Assembly (NCBI RefSeq): GCF_022758885.1
Contig: NZ_JALEBH010000002.1
Location: 1,193,501 to 1,257,500 of the forward strand
Direction: 5' to 3'
Source of the DNA: Sphingobium sp. BYY-5
GTDB taxonomy: Bacteria; Pseudomonadota; Alphaproteobacteria; Sphingomonadales; Sphingomonadaceae
DNA length: 64,000 nucleotides
The notes beneath the pieces are model-generated. The model did no database searches. It was not told where the DNA came from and was given only the letters and a program-made list of their open reading frames with translations. Below, piece after piece: positions 22,559-30,015 of the stretch (position 1 is the stretch's first letter; the number at the start of each line of letters is the position of its first letter). The translations under genes were made by a program, and so were the position numbers.

Positions 22559-23998
22559 ATGACAGACCCCGTCGGCGATGCCGTCAATCATATCCATGAC
22601 AAGCTCGACACGTCGGGCTGGTTCAACACCGTCACCAACGGCGAAACCCACGACATCGTCAACACGCTGAAGGGGCTTCCGGCCGATCAGGCGGATCAGA
22701 CAGTCGACCGGCTCCAGCAGTCGGGCGATCTCGATCGCGTCGCCCATGAGGTGATGGATGGTGACTGGTTCGGCAATGGCGGCCTGTCGGGCGACGAGCG
22801 CCGCGCCTTCTTCGCCGACATGGCCGGCAAGCTCGACGGGCAGAGCCTCACCGCCTTGAGCGACGCCTTCGCCGGCGCCGACAATGGCGGATTCGATCCC
22901 GTGACCGAAATCGGCAAGGCGGTCGCCACCCATGCCGCCCCGCAGACCAAGGTCGATTATATCGCCGCGATGAAGGGTGGGGTCGATGACGCCACCCAGT
23001 CCAATTACGGTTTCGGCTACAGCAGCAGCCAGATGCAGGATGCCGAAGCGACGGCGGTCGGCGATGTACTCGGCTCGCTGCGCGGCAGCTACGCCGAATC
23101 AGGCTTCAACGCGATCGGCGACAAGTTGCCCGACGTGCTGACCTCCGCCGTCGACGGCCAGCTCATGACCGTCGCGAGCATGGGCGGCGCCAGCAATTCG
23201 ATTAGCTGGAACGCCGACAGCTATGAAGCGATCATGGGCGCAGCAGCCAGCACGAACAACCCCGACCTCAAGGCGCAGATCTTTGACGCCGGCGTCCAGA
23301 CGCTGCGCGAGGTGCGCGACACCAACAGCGTGATCGGTGGTCTGACCGTGACCGGCAAGGATGATACGCTGCGCCAGATGACCGATGGCCTCACGAAGAT
23401 CATTGACAGCGACACGACCGGCGTCATGCGCGAACTGACCTTCAACCAGCAGACGATGGACGGTTCCAGCTTCGGCGCCTATGCCAAGGAAATGCTGAAC
23501 CAGGGCCGCGAGGATGCGCTGGGCCAGCAGATGGGCCGGCTCCAGGTCGGCAACAACGCCACCGAAAATCCGGTCAACTATCTCAACCAGGTCGAAACCG
23601 TGACCGGCACCAACCAGGAACGCCGCGCCAATGCCGGTGCGCTCGGCTATTTCGTCGGCGGTGTCTATGCCGCAACCACGGCACGCTCCGCCGATGTGGC
23701 CGAGCAGCGCGAGACCACCACCGCTATCCTCAAATCCGCGCTCACCGTGGTCGACAAGGTTGGCTCGCTGGGCGGCGCGGCTGGCCGCACCATCGCGGCG
23801 GGCGCGGCAGTGGGGAAGGAATGGATGCAGATCGCGGTCAAGAACGCCATCGCCGATGAAGGCGCCGCCGCCGGAATCCGGCTGGAACGCGGCGCGCTGC
23901 CGGTCAATTCGACGACCGGAGAGCTGGGTGTGGGCGATGCCGTCGCCAGCGCCTTCGAGGATCGCCTCGCCTCCGTCACGCGGACAGCGAAGCCCTGA
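22559..23998 (+). CDS. 479-residue protein, candidate T3SS effector or translocator
   Basis: 479 residues, no Sec signal. Family not recognised. The N-terminal 120 residues are acidic and helical with a repeating pattern (NGETHDIVNTLKGLPADQAD, then LSGDERRAFFADMAGKLDGQ and FDPVTEIGKAVATHAAPQTK). The middle is Asp/Ser/Thr-rich (GVQTLREVRDTNSVIGG). Two weakly hydrophobic stretches lie at about 357-375 (AGALGYFVGGVYAATTA) and 400-420 (GSLGGAAGRTIAAGAAVG), which would fit a translocator hairpin. No catalytic motif is visible. Only gene of its size behind box E, so a major secreted protein is likely. It is followed by a lipoprotein-like gene. Confidence 0.7.
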   Translation: MTDPVGDAVNHIHDKLDTSGWFNTVTNGETHDIVNTLKGLPADQADQTVDRLQQSGDLDRVAHEVMDGDWFGNGGLSGDERRAFFADMAGKLDGQSLTALSDAFAGADNGGFDPVTEIGKAVATHAAPQTKVDYIAAMKGGVDDATQSNYGFGYSSSQMQDAEATAVGDVLGSLRGSYAESGFNAIGDKLPDVLTSAVDGQLMTVASMGGASNSISWNADSYEAIMGAAASTNNPDLKAQIFDAGVQTLREVRDTNSVIGGLTVTGKDDTLRQMTDGLTKIIDSDTTGVMRELTFNQQTMDGSSFGAYAKEMLNQGREDALGQQMGRLQVGNNATENPVNYLNQVETVTGTNQERRANAGALGYFVGGVYAATTARSADVAEQRETTTAILKSALTVVDKVGSLGGAAGRTIAAGAAVGKEWMQIAVKNAIADEGAAAGIRLERGALPVNSTTGELGVGDAVASAFEDRLASVTRTAKP

Positions 23999-24039
23999 CC
24001 GGTATCCTGCGCCATGCATCGCCCATTCTGCTGGCGGCC

Positions 24040-24441
24040 ATGATGATCGGCGGTTGCGGGGATCGCGTCGGGCAGGATCAAGGCTCGCTGCCGGTCTCCC
24101 CGCAGCTTGTCTATCGCGAGGAGCTGCCTGTCGGCGACGCCGTCAACGCCCGGCTGACACGCGCGACCAACGCCGTGCGCGACCAACTGGAACCGCAATG
24201 GGGACGGTTGGATGGCCGGGTCTACCTCCTGCCCAGAAGCGCGGCGGCGGACTTCCTGCGGCAGACCCCGCCGACCGGCTGGACGGTGGTCGCCGCACCG
24301 CACCGACTGGCCAGCGGTGCAGGCTGGCTGATATCCTATGCCCGTGGCCGCCAGTTCATGGCCTATCTGCTGCTGGACGGGACGGAGGGGGAGTATCTGC
24401 CCGTCCAGTTGCTCCATAGCCCATCCCCGGCAAGCTCATGA
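24040..24441 (+). CDS. Putative lipoprotein downstream of the 479-residue protein
   Basis: 133 residues from ATG 24040; a lipobox IGGC follows at once (C6 here). That start leaves no room for a signal peptide h-region. In the same frame the codons from CTG 24007 read LRHASPILLAAMMIGGC, a perfect lipoprotein signal, so initiation at that CTG is plausible although rare. The mature part (LVYREELPVGDAVNARLTRA, then VYLLPRSAAADFLRQTPPTG) is unrecognised. It follows the 479-residue gene closely, so an outer-membrane or periplasmic immunity/partner role is possible. The 3' end overlaps the convergent gene at 24436 by 6 bases. Confidence 0.65.
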   Translation: MMIGGCGDRVGQDQGSLPVSPQLVYREELPVGDAVNARLTRATNAVRDQLEPQWGRLDGRVYLLPRSAAADFLRQTPPTGWTVVAAPHRLASGAGWLISYARGRQFMAYLLLDGTEGEYLPVQLLHSPSPASS

Positions 24442-25185
24442 ATCAAATTGCCTGAGCCTGTGGGCGGCTTCATCGACCGCTGCCCAGGCCCGATTCGCAA
24501 GACTGCCGCCCACGCTGCACCTGCGGACGCCCAGCGCCGCGAAGGCCTGGATCGAAGCGTCATAGTCGTGGATGACGACATTGACGGGTTTCGGAGCCAC
24601 GGCCGCCACCAGTTCCGCCACGGCGCCCTGGTCGAGGATGAAGGGAACGAACAGGCAATCCGCCCCGGCCTCGGCATAGGCCACAGCGCGCGCGATACTG
24701 TCCGCAACCGTCATGTCAGGCGCCCGAAAATTCTCGCTGCGCCCGATCAGCATGACATTGGGATCGATCGCATCAATGGCGGCACGGGCGGCGGCGATAC
24801 GCTCGCAGGCAAGGTCGGCCGCATATATTTCGCTGCCTGACCAATCCTCGATCGAAATTCCCGCGATGCCGGTTTCGATCGCCATTGCGACATTGGCGGC
24901 GACGCCCGCCGGATCGTCGGCAAAGCCATTTTCAAAGTCGGCATTGATGGGCAAATCGGTCGCATCGACCAATAGCTTGAGGTGCTCAAGCACTTCGTCC
25001 CGCGAAAGCCCGCCATCGTCCTTCCCGGCAGCCCAGGCCGCGCCCGCGCTTGTCGAGGCGAGAGCCTTGAACCCTAGCTTCGTCAGCCGGACGGCACTGC
25101 CCGCGTCCCAGACGTTGGGAATGATGAAGAAGCCCTCTTCATGCAATGCGCGGAATGTTAGGCGTTTGTCGCTGATGCTCGGCAT
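24436..25185 (-). CDS. Isocitrate lyase / PEP mutase superfamily enzyme
   Basis: 249 residues, cytosolic TIM barrel of the PEP mutase / isocitrate lyase superfamily (oxaloacetate- or 2-methylisocitrate-type carboxylic acid lyases). Visible features: FIIPNVWDAGSAVRLTKLGF, LASTSAGAAWAAGKDDGG, the metal-binding segment INADFENGFADDPAGVA, and GIAGISIEDWSG. The stretch MLIGRSENFRAP fits the barrel strand with the catalytic Arg/Glu region. Exact substrate cannot be told. It stands between the T3SS substrates and the glycan locus and looks unrelated to either. Confidence 0.85.
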   Translation of the reverse strand: MPSISDKRLTFRALHEEGFFIIPNVWDAGSAVRLTKLGFKALASTSAGAAWAAGKDDGGLSRDEVLEHLKLLVDATDLPINADFENGFADDPAGVAANVAMAIETGIAGISIEDWSGSEIYAADLACERIAAARAAIDAIDPNVMLIGRSENFRAPDMTVADSIARAVAYAEAGADCLFVPFILDQGAVAELVAAVAPKPVNVVIHDYDASIQAFAALGVRRCSVGGSLANRAWAAVDEAAHRLRQFDS

Positions 25186-25236
25186 GATCTCGCTCCTCGC
25201 CCATCGACAGGTCGGATGATGAGCTTATCCTTTATA

Positions 25237-25280
25237 GCATTTTCAAGTTGACCGTTTACGGTCAACGGCTCGGAAAATGC
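25237..25280. repeat. 44-bp dispersed palindromic repeat, copy 1
   Basis: Outer arms GCATTTTC and GAAAATGC enclose GTTGACCGT-TT-ACGGTCAAC. The reverse complement matches the element at 51783-51826 in 39 of 44 positions with identical length. Looks like a REP-type intergenic element. It lies in the 204-bp gap between the lyase gene and manA. Confidence 0.75.
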
Positions 25281-25389
25281 GGCAACCAAAAACGAGAGCG
25301 TTGCCATTCGATGTGGAAACGCTCCAGATTGAGGTTAGAACGGGCAGCCTGCCTGAGCAATCGGCTTGGTGGCCTTTTACACTCGACAT

Positions 25390-26199
25390 TCAGGGGAGGT
25401 AGGCGATCAGGGCGCTCATCTTCTCCTGGGCCGTGATGGTGGCCTTTCCTTCGACCAGCCAGCATTCCCCCTTGCGCCACGCCTGGCCGTCGATCGTGCC
25501 GACACCGGCGAGTGGGATGAACCACAGCATGTCGCCTTCGACCTGCCGCTGCGTATCGCTATCCCCTTGAACCATATCCAGGATGAAGGGCGTATCGGGA
25601 CCGGCGACCAGCCTTTCCCCTGCGGTGATGGGCACGATCCGGTCGGGCATGGCATAGGGCTGGGCGACGCTGACGGCTATGGCCTGGTCCAGATGCAGTT
25701 CGCGAGGACGTCCATAATCGTAAAGCCGATAGGTAACGTCGTTATTCTGCTGGACCTCGACCAGCGTCACGCCGCCGCCAATGGCATGGACGGTGCCGGC
25801 CGGTATATAATAGAAGCTGCCGGGTTCGACCGGCTTCCAGTCCATCAGCCCTTCGATGCTGCCGTTCAGCGCGGTGGTGCGCAATTCTTCCGGCGTCAGG
25901 TCGCGCGTCAGGCCGATGCCCAGCCGGGCGTCGGGCTCGCTGTCCAATATATACCAGCATTCCGACTTGCCACCGGCCAGCCCCTGTTCCTGCGCCTGCG
26001 CGTCGTTGGGATGTACCTGCACCGACAGCTTCTCGCTGGTGAAGATATATTTGACCAGCAGCGGCAGAGCCTTGTCCTGTTCGGGCGAGAACCAGACTTC
26101 GCCGACGCGGGTGCCGTCGGCGGACGCGATATGGGAAGGAATGTCGGTACGGCCCCAGGGCTTTTCGACCGTATGGGCAAGGAGACGGGTAGTGGTCAT
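25390..26199 (-). CDS. manA: Mannose-6-phosphate isomerase, class I
   Basis: 269 residues from ATG 26199; the frame is open further upstream without a plausible start. Zinc-dependent cupin enzyme converting mannose-6-P to fructose-6-P. Visible: HTVEKPWGRTDIP, LLVKYIFTSEKLSVQVHPND (metal ligands H and the following E region), GGKSECWYILDSEPDARLG and GSFYYIPAGTVHAIGGG. Short form without the extra helical domain of eukaryotic enzymes. Sits beside a locus that releases mannose (GH92, GH125, beta-mannosidase), so it links those products to glycolysis together with the sugar kinase at 56045. Confidence 0.93.
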   Translation of the reverse strand: MTTTRLLAHTVEKPWGRTDIPSHIASADGTRVGEVWFSPEQDKALPLLVKYIFTSEKLSVQVHPNDAQAQEQGLAGGKSECWYILDSEPDARLGIGLTRDLTPEELRTTALNGSIEGLMDWKPVEPGSFYYIPAGTVHAIGGGVTLVEVQQNNDVTYRLYDYGRPRELHLDQAIAVSVAQPYAMPDRIVPITAGERLVAGPDTPFILDMVQGDSDTQRQVEGDMLWFIPLAGVGTIDGQAWRKGECWLVEGKATITAQEKMSALIAYLP

Positions 26200-26277
26200 G
26201 CGGTTCCTTATGGGCTGCCCCTGCGCGAGGCAAGCGATCAGCGGAATAGCCTGCCCGGAAGGTCCGAGGCTTGGCAA

Positions 26278-26293
26278 TGGTAGCGCCCTACAA
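26278..26293. promoter_or_regulatory. LacI-type operator-like dyad between manA and cutC
   Basis: TGGTAGCGCCCTACAA in the 163-bp divergent region has near-symmetric arms (TGGTAG / CTACAA), resembling LacI-family operators with a central CG. One site only and one imperfect arm. Confidence 0.3.
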
Positions 26294-26362
26294 TAGCGTG
26301 GAACAGGACGGCCGCCCACATGATTTCCGGCCCTCTGCGACGAATAGGAGCCGAAAAATTTC

Positions 26363-27106
26363 ATGAGCCGCATCGTGTTGGAAATTTGTGTCGAGAGTCT
26401 GAACGATCTGGAATGTGCGATCGCGGGCGGGGCGGATCGGGTGGAGTTGTGCGGCGCCCTGGCCCTGGGCGGGCTGACGCCATCGGCGGGCCTCGCGCGG
26501 CTGGCGATGGACAGGGTGCGGGCCGGTGGACGGACCCTTCGCGCCATGGTGCGGCCGCGCGACGGCGACTTCGCCTATGACGAAGCGACGTTGGCGACTG
26601 CGGTAGCGGAAGGGGCGGCGCTGATCGATCTAGGGGTCGACGGGCTGGTCTTCGGCGCGGCGCGCAATGGGCGGCTGGAGACGGATGTCCTGCGCCTTTG
26701 GGTCGGAGCGATGCGGGAGCGGCGGCCGGATATCGGGCTTACCCTGCACCGCGCGATCGACCTGGTGGACGATCCGGTGGCGGCCGTCGACCTAGCCGTC
26801 GATCTGGGCTTCGACCGGATATTGAGTTCGGGCGGCGCGGTGAAGGCTTCGGATGCGCTGCCGGTGCTGGCGGCGATGCAGGCGCGGGCCGCAGGGCGGA
26901 TCATCATCATGCCGGGATCGGGCATCCGGGCGGGCAATGTGAGGGCGGTGATCGCGGCGGTCGGCGCGCGGGAGGTACATGCCTCGGCCAGCGCGGAAGC
27001 CGGTGCGGCGGACCGGCGTGCGCTGGACATGGGCTTCGCGCTGGGCGTGATGCGGCGAACATCGCTGGCCGAAGTCAAGGCCCTGCGCGAGGCGTTGGAC
27101 GCATGA
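26363..27106 (+). CDS. cutC: CutC family TIM-barrel protein
   Basis: 247 residues, full length. Family signature stretches: LEICVESLNDLECAIAGGAD, RVELCGALALGGLTPSAGLA, GLVFGAARNGRLETDVL, LTLHRAIDLVDDPVAAVDLA and FDRILSSGGAVKASDAL, then IIIMPGSGIRAGNV. Annotated as copper homeostasis, but in E. coli the copper phenotype was traced to the small RNA MicL encoded within cutC, leaving the enzyme role open. Here it overlaps the next gene, a GH2 galactosidase, by ATGA, which suggests a role in sugar metabolism. Confidence 0.92.
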   Translation: MSRIVLEICVESLNDLECAIAGGADRVELCGALALGGLTPSAGLARLAMDRVRAGGRTLRAMVRPRDGDFAYDEATLATAVAEGAALIDLGVDGLVFGAARNGRLETDVLRLWVGAMRERRPDIGLTLHRAIDLVDDPVAAVDLAVDLGFDRILSSGGAVKASDALPVLAAMQARAAGRIIIMPGSGIRAGNVRAVIAAVGAREVHASASAEAGAADRRALDMGFALGVMRRTSLAEVKALREALDA

Positions 27107-29970
27107 CCGGCTTCAGTCGGCGGGAAGCGATGGTTCTGGCAGCCGTCGCGGGCCTTGTGCCGGATACGGCCGGTGCGGTTGAGGGTGATCCGCATCTGGA
27201 CGGTCTGGGCGAACGGGACTGGACTCCCTTGCCACAGAATGATCCTTCGCGGCTGTTGCTGGATCGGGGCTGGCGGTTCCATGAGGGCGATATTCCGCTG
27301 GAGCCACCGGTGGGCCATCATCAAACCTATGTGTCGGTCAAGGCCGGAAATGCCAGGGGCGCCGCGGCGATCGACTGGGACGACAGCGATTGGGAAAGCG
27401 TCACCCTGCCGCACGACTGGGCGTCCTTTCAGCCTTTTGTCGAAAGCGCCAATGTGTCGCAGGGTTATCGGCCGCGTGGCATGGGCTGGTATCGGCGCAA
27501 CGTCCGGCTGGAGGACAGCGACCGGGGCAAGCGACTGGAATTGCAGTTCGGCGGCATTGCGACGCGGGCCACCATCTGGGTCAATGGCAGCGTCGTGGCG
27601 CGGAATTTCTCGGCCTATAATGCCATTACCGTCGACATCACGCCCTTTGCGCGCTTCGGGGATGAACTGAACGTCATTGCGGTGCAGGTGGATGCGACCG
27701 CGATGGAGGGCTGGTGGTATGAAGGCGCGGGCATCTACCGCCATGTCTGGCTGGCGAAGCGGGCGGCGGTGTCGATTGCGACCGATGGGGTGCATTGCGA
27801 CCCCCGGCTGATCGATGGACGCTGGCGCGTGCCGGTCGCGGTGACGCTGGAAAGCCTATTGGATGTTCCGGCGGATGTACAGGTGACGGCGGTGCTGCGC
27901 GATCCCGATGGTCGAGAGAGGGCGCGGCAAAGCGCATCGGCGCAGGTGGCGCCATTGGCGTCCAGCCTCACCGAACTGCTGATCGAGGCGGGGGATGTGC
28001 AGCGTTGGTCGGTCGAAACGCCGCTGCTCTATACCGTCGAGCTGATGGTGGAGGGCGCGCAGGGTTCCGACCGGCGAACCATTGCCATTGGCTTTCGTTC
28101 CATCGCCTTCGATGCCGAACGCGGCTTTCTGCTGAACGACAAGCCGGTGAAGCTCAAGGGTGTGTGCCTGCATCAGGACCATGCCGGTGTTGGCGTGGCG
28201 GTGCCCGATGCGCTGCTCGCATGGCGGCTCCAGCGGCTCAAGGATTTTGGCTGCAACGCCATACGCTGTTCGCACAATGCGCAGGCGAGCGAATTTTATG
28301 CGCTGTGCGACCGGATGGGCTTCCTCGTCATGGACGAGAACCGGATCTTCAATCCGGCACCGGAAAATATGGCGCAACTGCAATGGCTGGTGCGGGCGCA
28401 TCGCAACCATCCCAGCATCATCCTCTGGTCGGTGTTCAACGAGGAACCGATGCAGGGCACCGAATCCGGCGTCGAGATGGTGCGGCGGATGCGCGCGGCG
28501 GTACGGAGGCTGGACGACAGCCGGCCGGTGACGGCGGCGATGAACGGTTCCTTCTATGCCCCGCATAATGTGTCGCAGGTCGTCGATGTGATGGGGTTCA
28601 ACTATTATCCCAATGACTATGACCGCTTCCACGCGCTGAACCCTGCCAAGCCCGCCACCAGCTCGGAGGATACCAGCGCCTTCATGACGAGAGGGGCATT
28701 CGCCAGCGATCCGGGACGCCATGTCATCTCCTCCATGGATGATGAGGCGGCGGGCTGGGGCGCGACCCATCGGGCATCATGGAAGGCGATTGCGGAACGC
28801 CCCTTCATCGCGGGTGGCTTTGTGTGGACGGGCTTCGACTATCATGGCGAGCCGACGCCCTATGAATGGCCGACTATCGCCAGTTTCTTTGGCGTGCTGG
28901 ACCTGTGCGGTTTCGCCAAGACGGCCTATGACATCCGGCGGGCGCAGTGGATCGACGATGCGGTGGTCGTCGGCGTCGCACCGCACTGGACCTGGCCGGG
29001 ACGCGAGGGGCAGGTCATCGACCTGCTGGTGACTTCCAATGCCGAACGGGTGCGCGTGCTGGTGAATGGGCAGGTGATCGGCGAGCAGGCGTGCGACCGG
29101 ATCATGGGAAACAAGTTCACAGCCATCTATGCGCCGGGGACGTTGGCGGTCGAGGCGCTGAAAGGCGGACGTGTCGCGGCGCGGGCGGTGCATCATACGG
29201 CCGGTCCGGCGGTTGCGCTGAGGCTGACGCCGGTGCGTGGCGCCCTGCGCGGCGATGGTGAGGATGTCGTGGCGGTGACGGTGGATGCCATCGATGCGCG
29301 CGGGCATCATGTGCCGGTGGAGCAGCGCAAGGTCGGCTTTGCCGTGTCGGGCGGCACGCTGATCGGGGTCGGCAATGGCGATCCCAATTGCCATGAGAGC
29401 GAGAAAGCGCCGGAACGCTCGCTGTTCAACGGGCTGGCGCAGTTGATCGTGCAGGCGGGTGAAGGGCGTGGGCGGTTGACCGTAGAGGCGCGGGCCGAAG
29501 GATTGCGGGCGGCACGGCTGGTCCTGCCGGTGATGGCGGCGGATGTACGGCCATTTGTCGGCGTGCAGCCGGGCGTCACGATGGTGCGGGAATGGCGTTT
29601 GTCGCCTGCCTTTGCCGAGCGGCCCGATCCGGCGCTGCGGCCTGCGGATGGGGACAATAATCTGTGGGCCTTTACGCGCAGCGGGACGGCGGTGTCGGCG
29701 GATGACGCGCCGACGTGGCGGATCTGGCGAGCCGCCTTGCCAGTAAGGAAGCGGATCATGGCGGAGGGCGGACGGCTGGTTCTGGACCGCGTGGTCGGAC
29801 GGGCGGAGCTTTGGGTCGATGGGCGCCGGGTGGCGGTGAAGGACCAGGCGGCGGCTGGCGCTTTGGCGGGCGATGTGCCTGCGGGTGCGCGGGACGTGGC
29901 ATTGCTGGTGCAGTCGGCTGCGAGCGAGGCTTCCGGAATTCTGGGCGCGGTGCGCTTGGTGGAGCGGTAA
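27103..29970 (+). CDS. GH2 beta-galactosidase, exported
   Basis: 955 residues from ATG 27103 (ATGA overlap with cutC). Tat/Sec-like N-terminus (SRREAMVLAAVAGLVPDTAGA). Sugar-binding domain (RGMGWYRRNVRLEDSDRGKR), immunoglobulin-like domain, then the TIM barrel from about 335: FLLNDKPVKLKGVCLHQDHA, FGCNAIRCSHNAQASEFY. The acid/base is E447 in WSVFNEEP and the likely nucleophile E522 in SSEDTSAFMTRG. The C-terminal 250 residues hold DUF4982-like and further beta domains. Most such enzymes are beta-galactosidases, fitting removal of terminal galactose from glycans; other GH2 activities are not excluded. Convergent with the GH29 gene. Confidence 0.88.
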   Translation: MTGFSRREAMVLAAVAGLVPDTAGAVEGDPHLDGLGERDWTPLPQNDPSRLLLDRGWRFHEGDIPLEPPVGHHQTYVSVKAGNARGAAAIDWDDSDWESVTLPHDWASFQPFVESANVSQGYRPRGMGWYRRNVRLEDSDRGKRLELQFGGIATRATIWVNGSVVARNFSAYNAITVDITPFARFGDELNVIAVQVDATAMEGWWYEGAGIYRHVWLAKRAAVSIATDGVHCDPRLIDGRWRVPVAVTLESLLDVPADVQVTAVLRDPDGRERARQSASAQVAPLASSLTELLIEAGDVQRWSVETPLLYTVELMVEGAQGSDRRTIAIGFRSIAFDAERGFLLNDKPVKLKGVCLHQDHAGVGVAVPDALLAWRLQRLKDFGCNAIRCSHNAQASEFYALCDRMGFLVMDENRIFNPAPENMAQLQWLVRAHRNHPSIILWSVFNEEPMQGTESGVEMVRRMRAAVRRLDDSRPVTAAMNGSFYAPHNVSQVVDVMGFNYYPNDYDRFHALNPAKPATSSEDTSAFMTRGAFASDPGRHVISSMDDEAAGWGATHRASWKAIAERPFIAGGFVWTGFDYHGEPTPYEWPTIASFFGVLDLCGFAKTAYDIRRAQWIDDAVVVGVAPHWTWPGREGQVIDLLVTSNAERVRVLVNGQVIGEQACDRIMGNKFTAIYAPGTLAVEALKGGRVAARAVHHTAGPAVALRLTPVRGALRGDGEDVVAVTVDAIDARGHHVPVEQRKVGFAVSGGTLIGVGNGDPNCHESEKAPERSLFNGLAQLIVQAGEGRGRLTVEARAEGLRAARLVLPVMAADVRPFVGVQPGVTMVREWRLSPAFAERPDPALRPADGDNNLWAFTRSGTAVSADDAPTWRIWRAALPVRKRIMAEGGRLVLDRVVGRAELWVDGRRVAVKDQAAAGALAGDVPAGARDVALLVQSAASEASGILGAVRLVER

Positions 29971-29978
29971 GGCTCATG

Positions 29979-30006
29979 CCCCCTCTCCCATGCAGGGGAG
30001 AGGGGG
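29979..30006. terminator. Bidirectional hairpin between GH2 and GH29 genes
   Basis: CCCCCTCTCCC (29979-29989) pairs perfectly with GGGAGAGGGGG (29996-30006) in the 45-bp gap between convergent genes; usable as terminator in both directions although no long T-tract is present. Confidence 0.65.
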
Positions 30007-30015
30007 GATGGACGG

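Noticed and set aside
26698..27102. Upstream extension of the GH2 frame through cutC
   Set aside because: Out-of-frame shadow of cutC; the ATG at 27103 with signal-like N-terminus is a better start.
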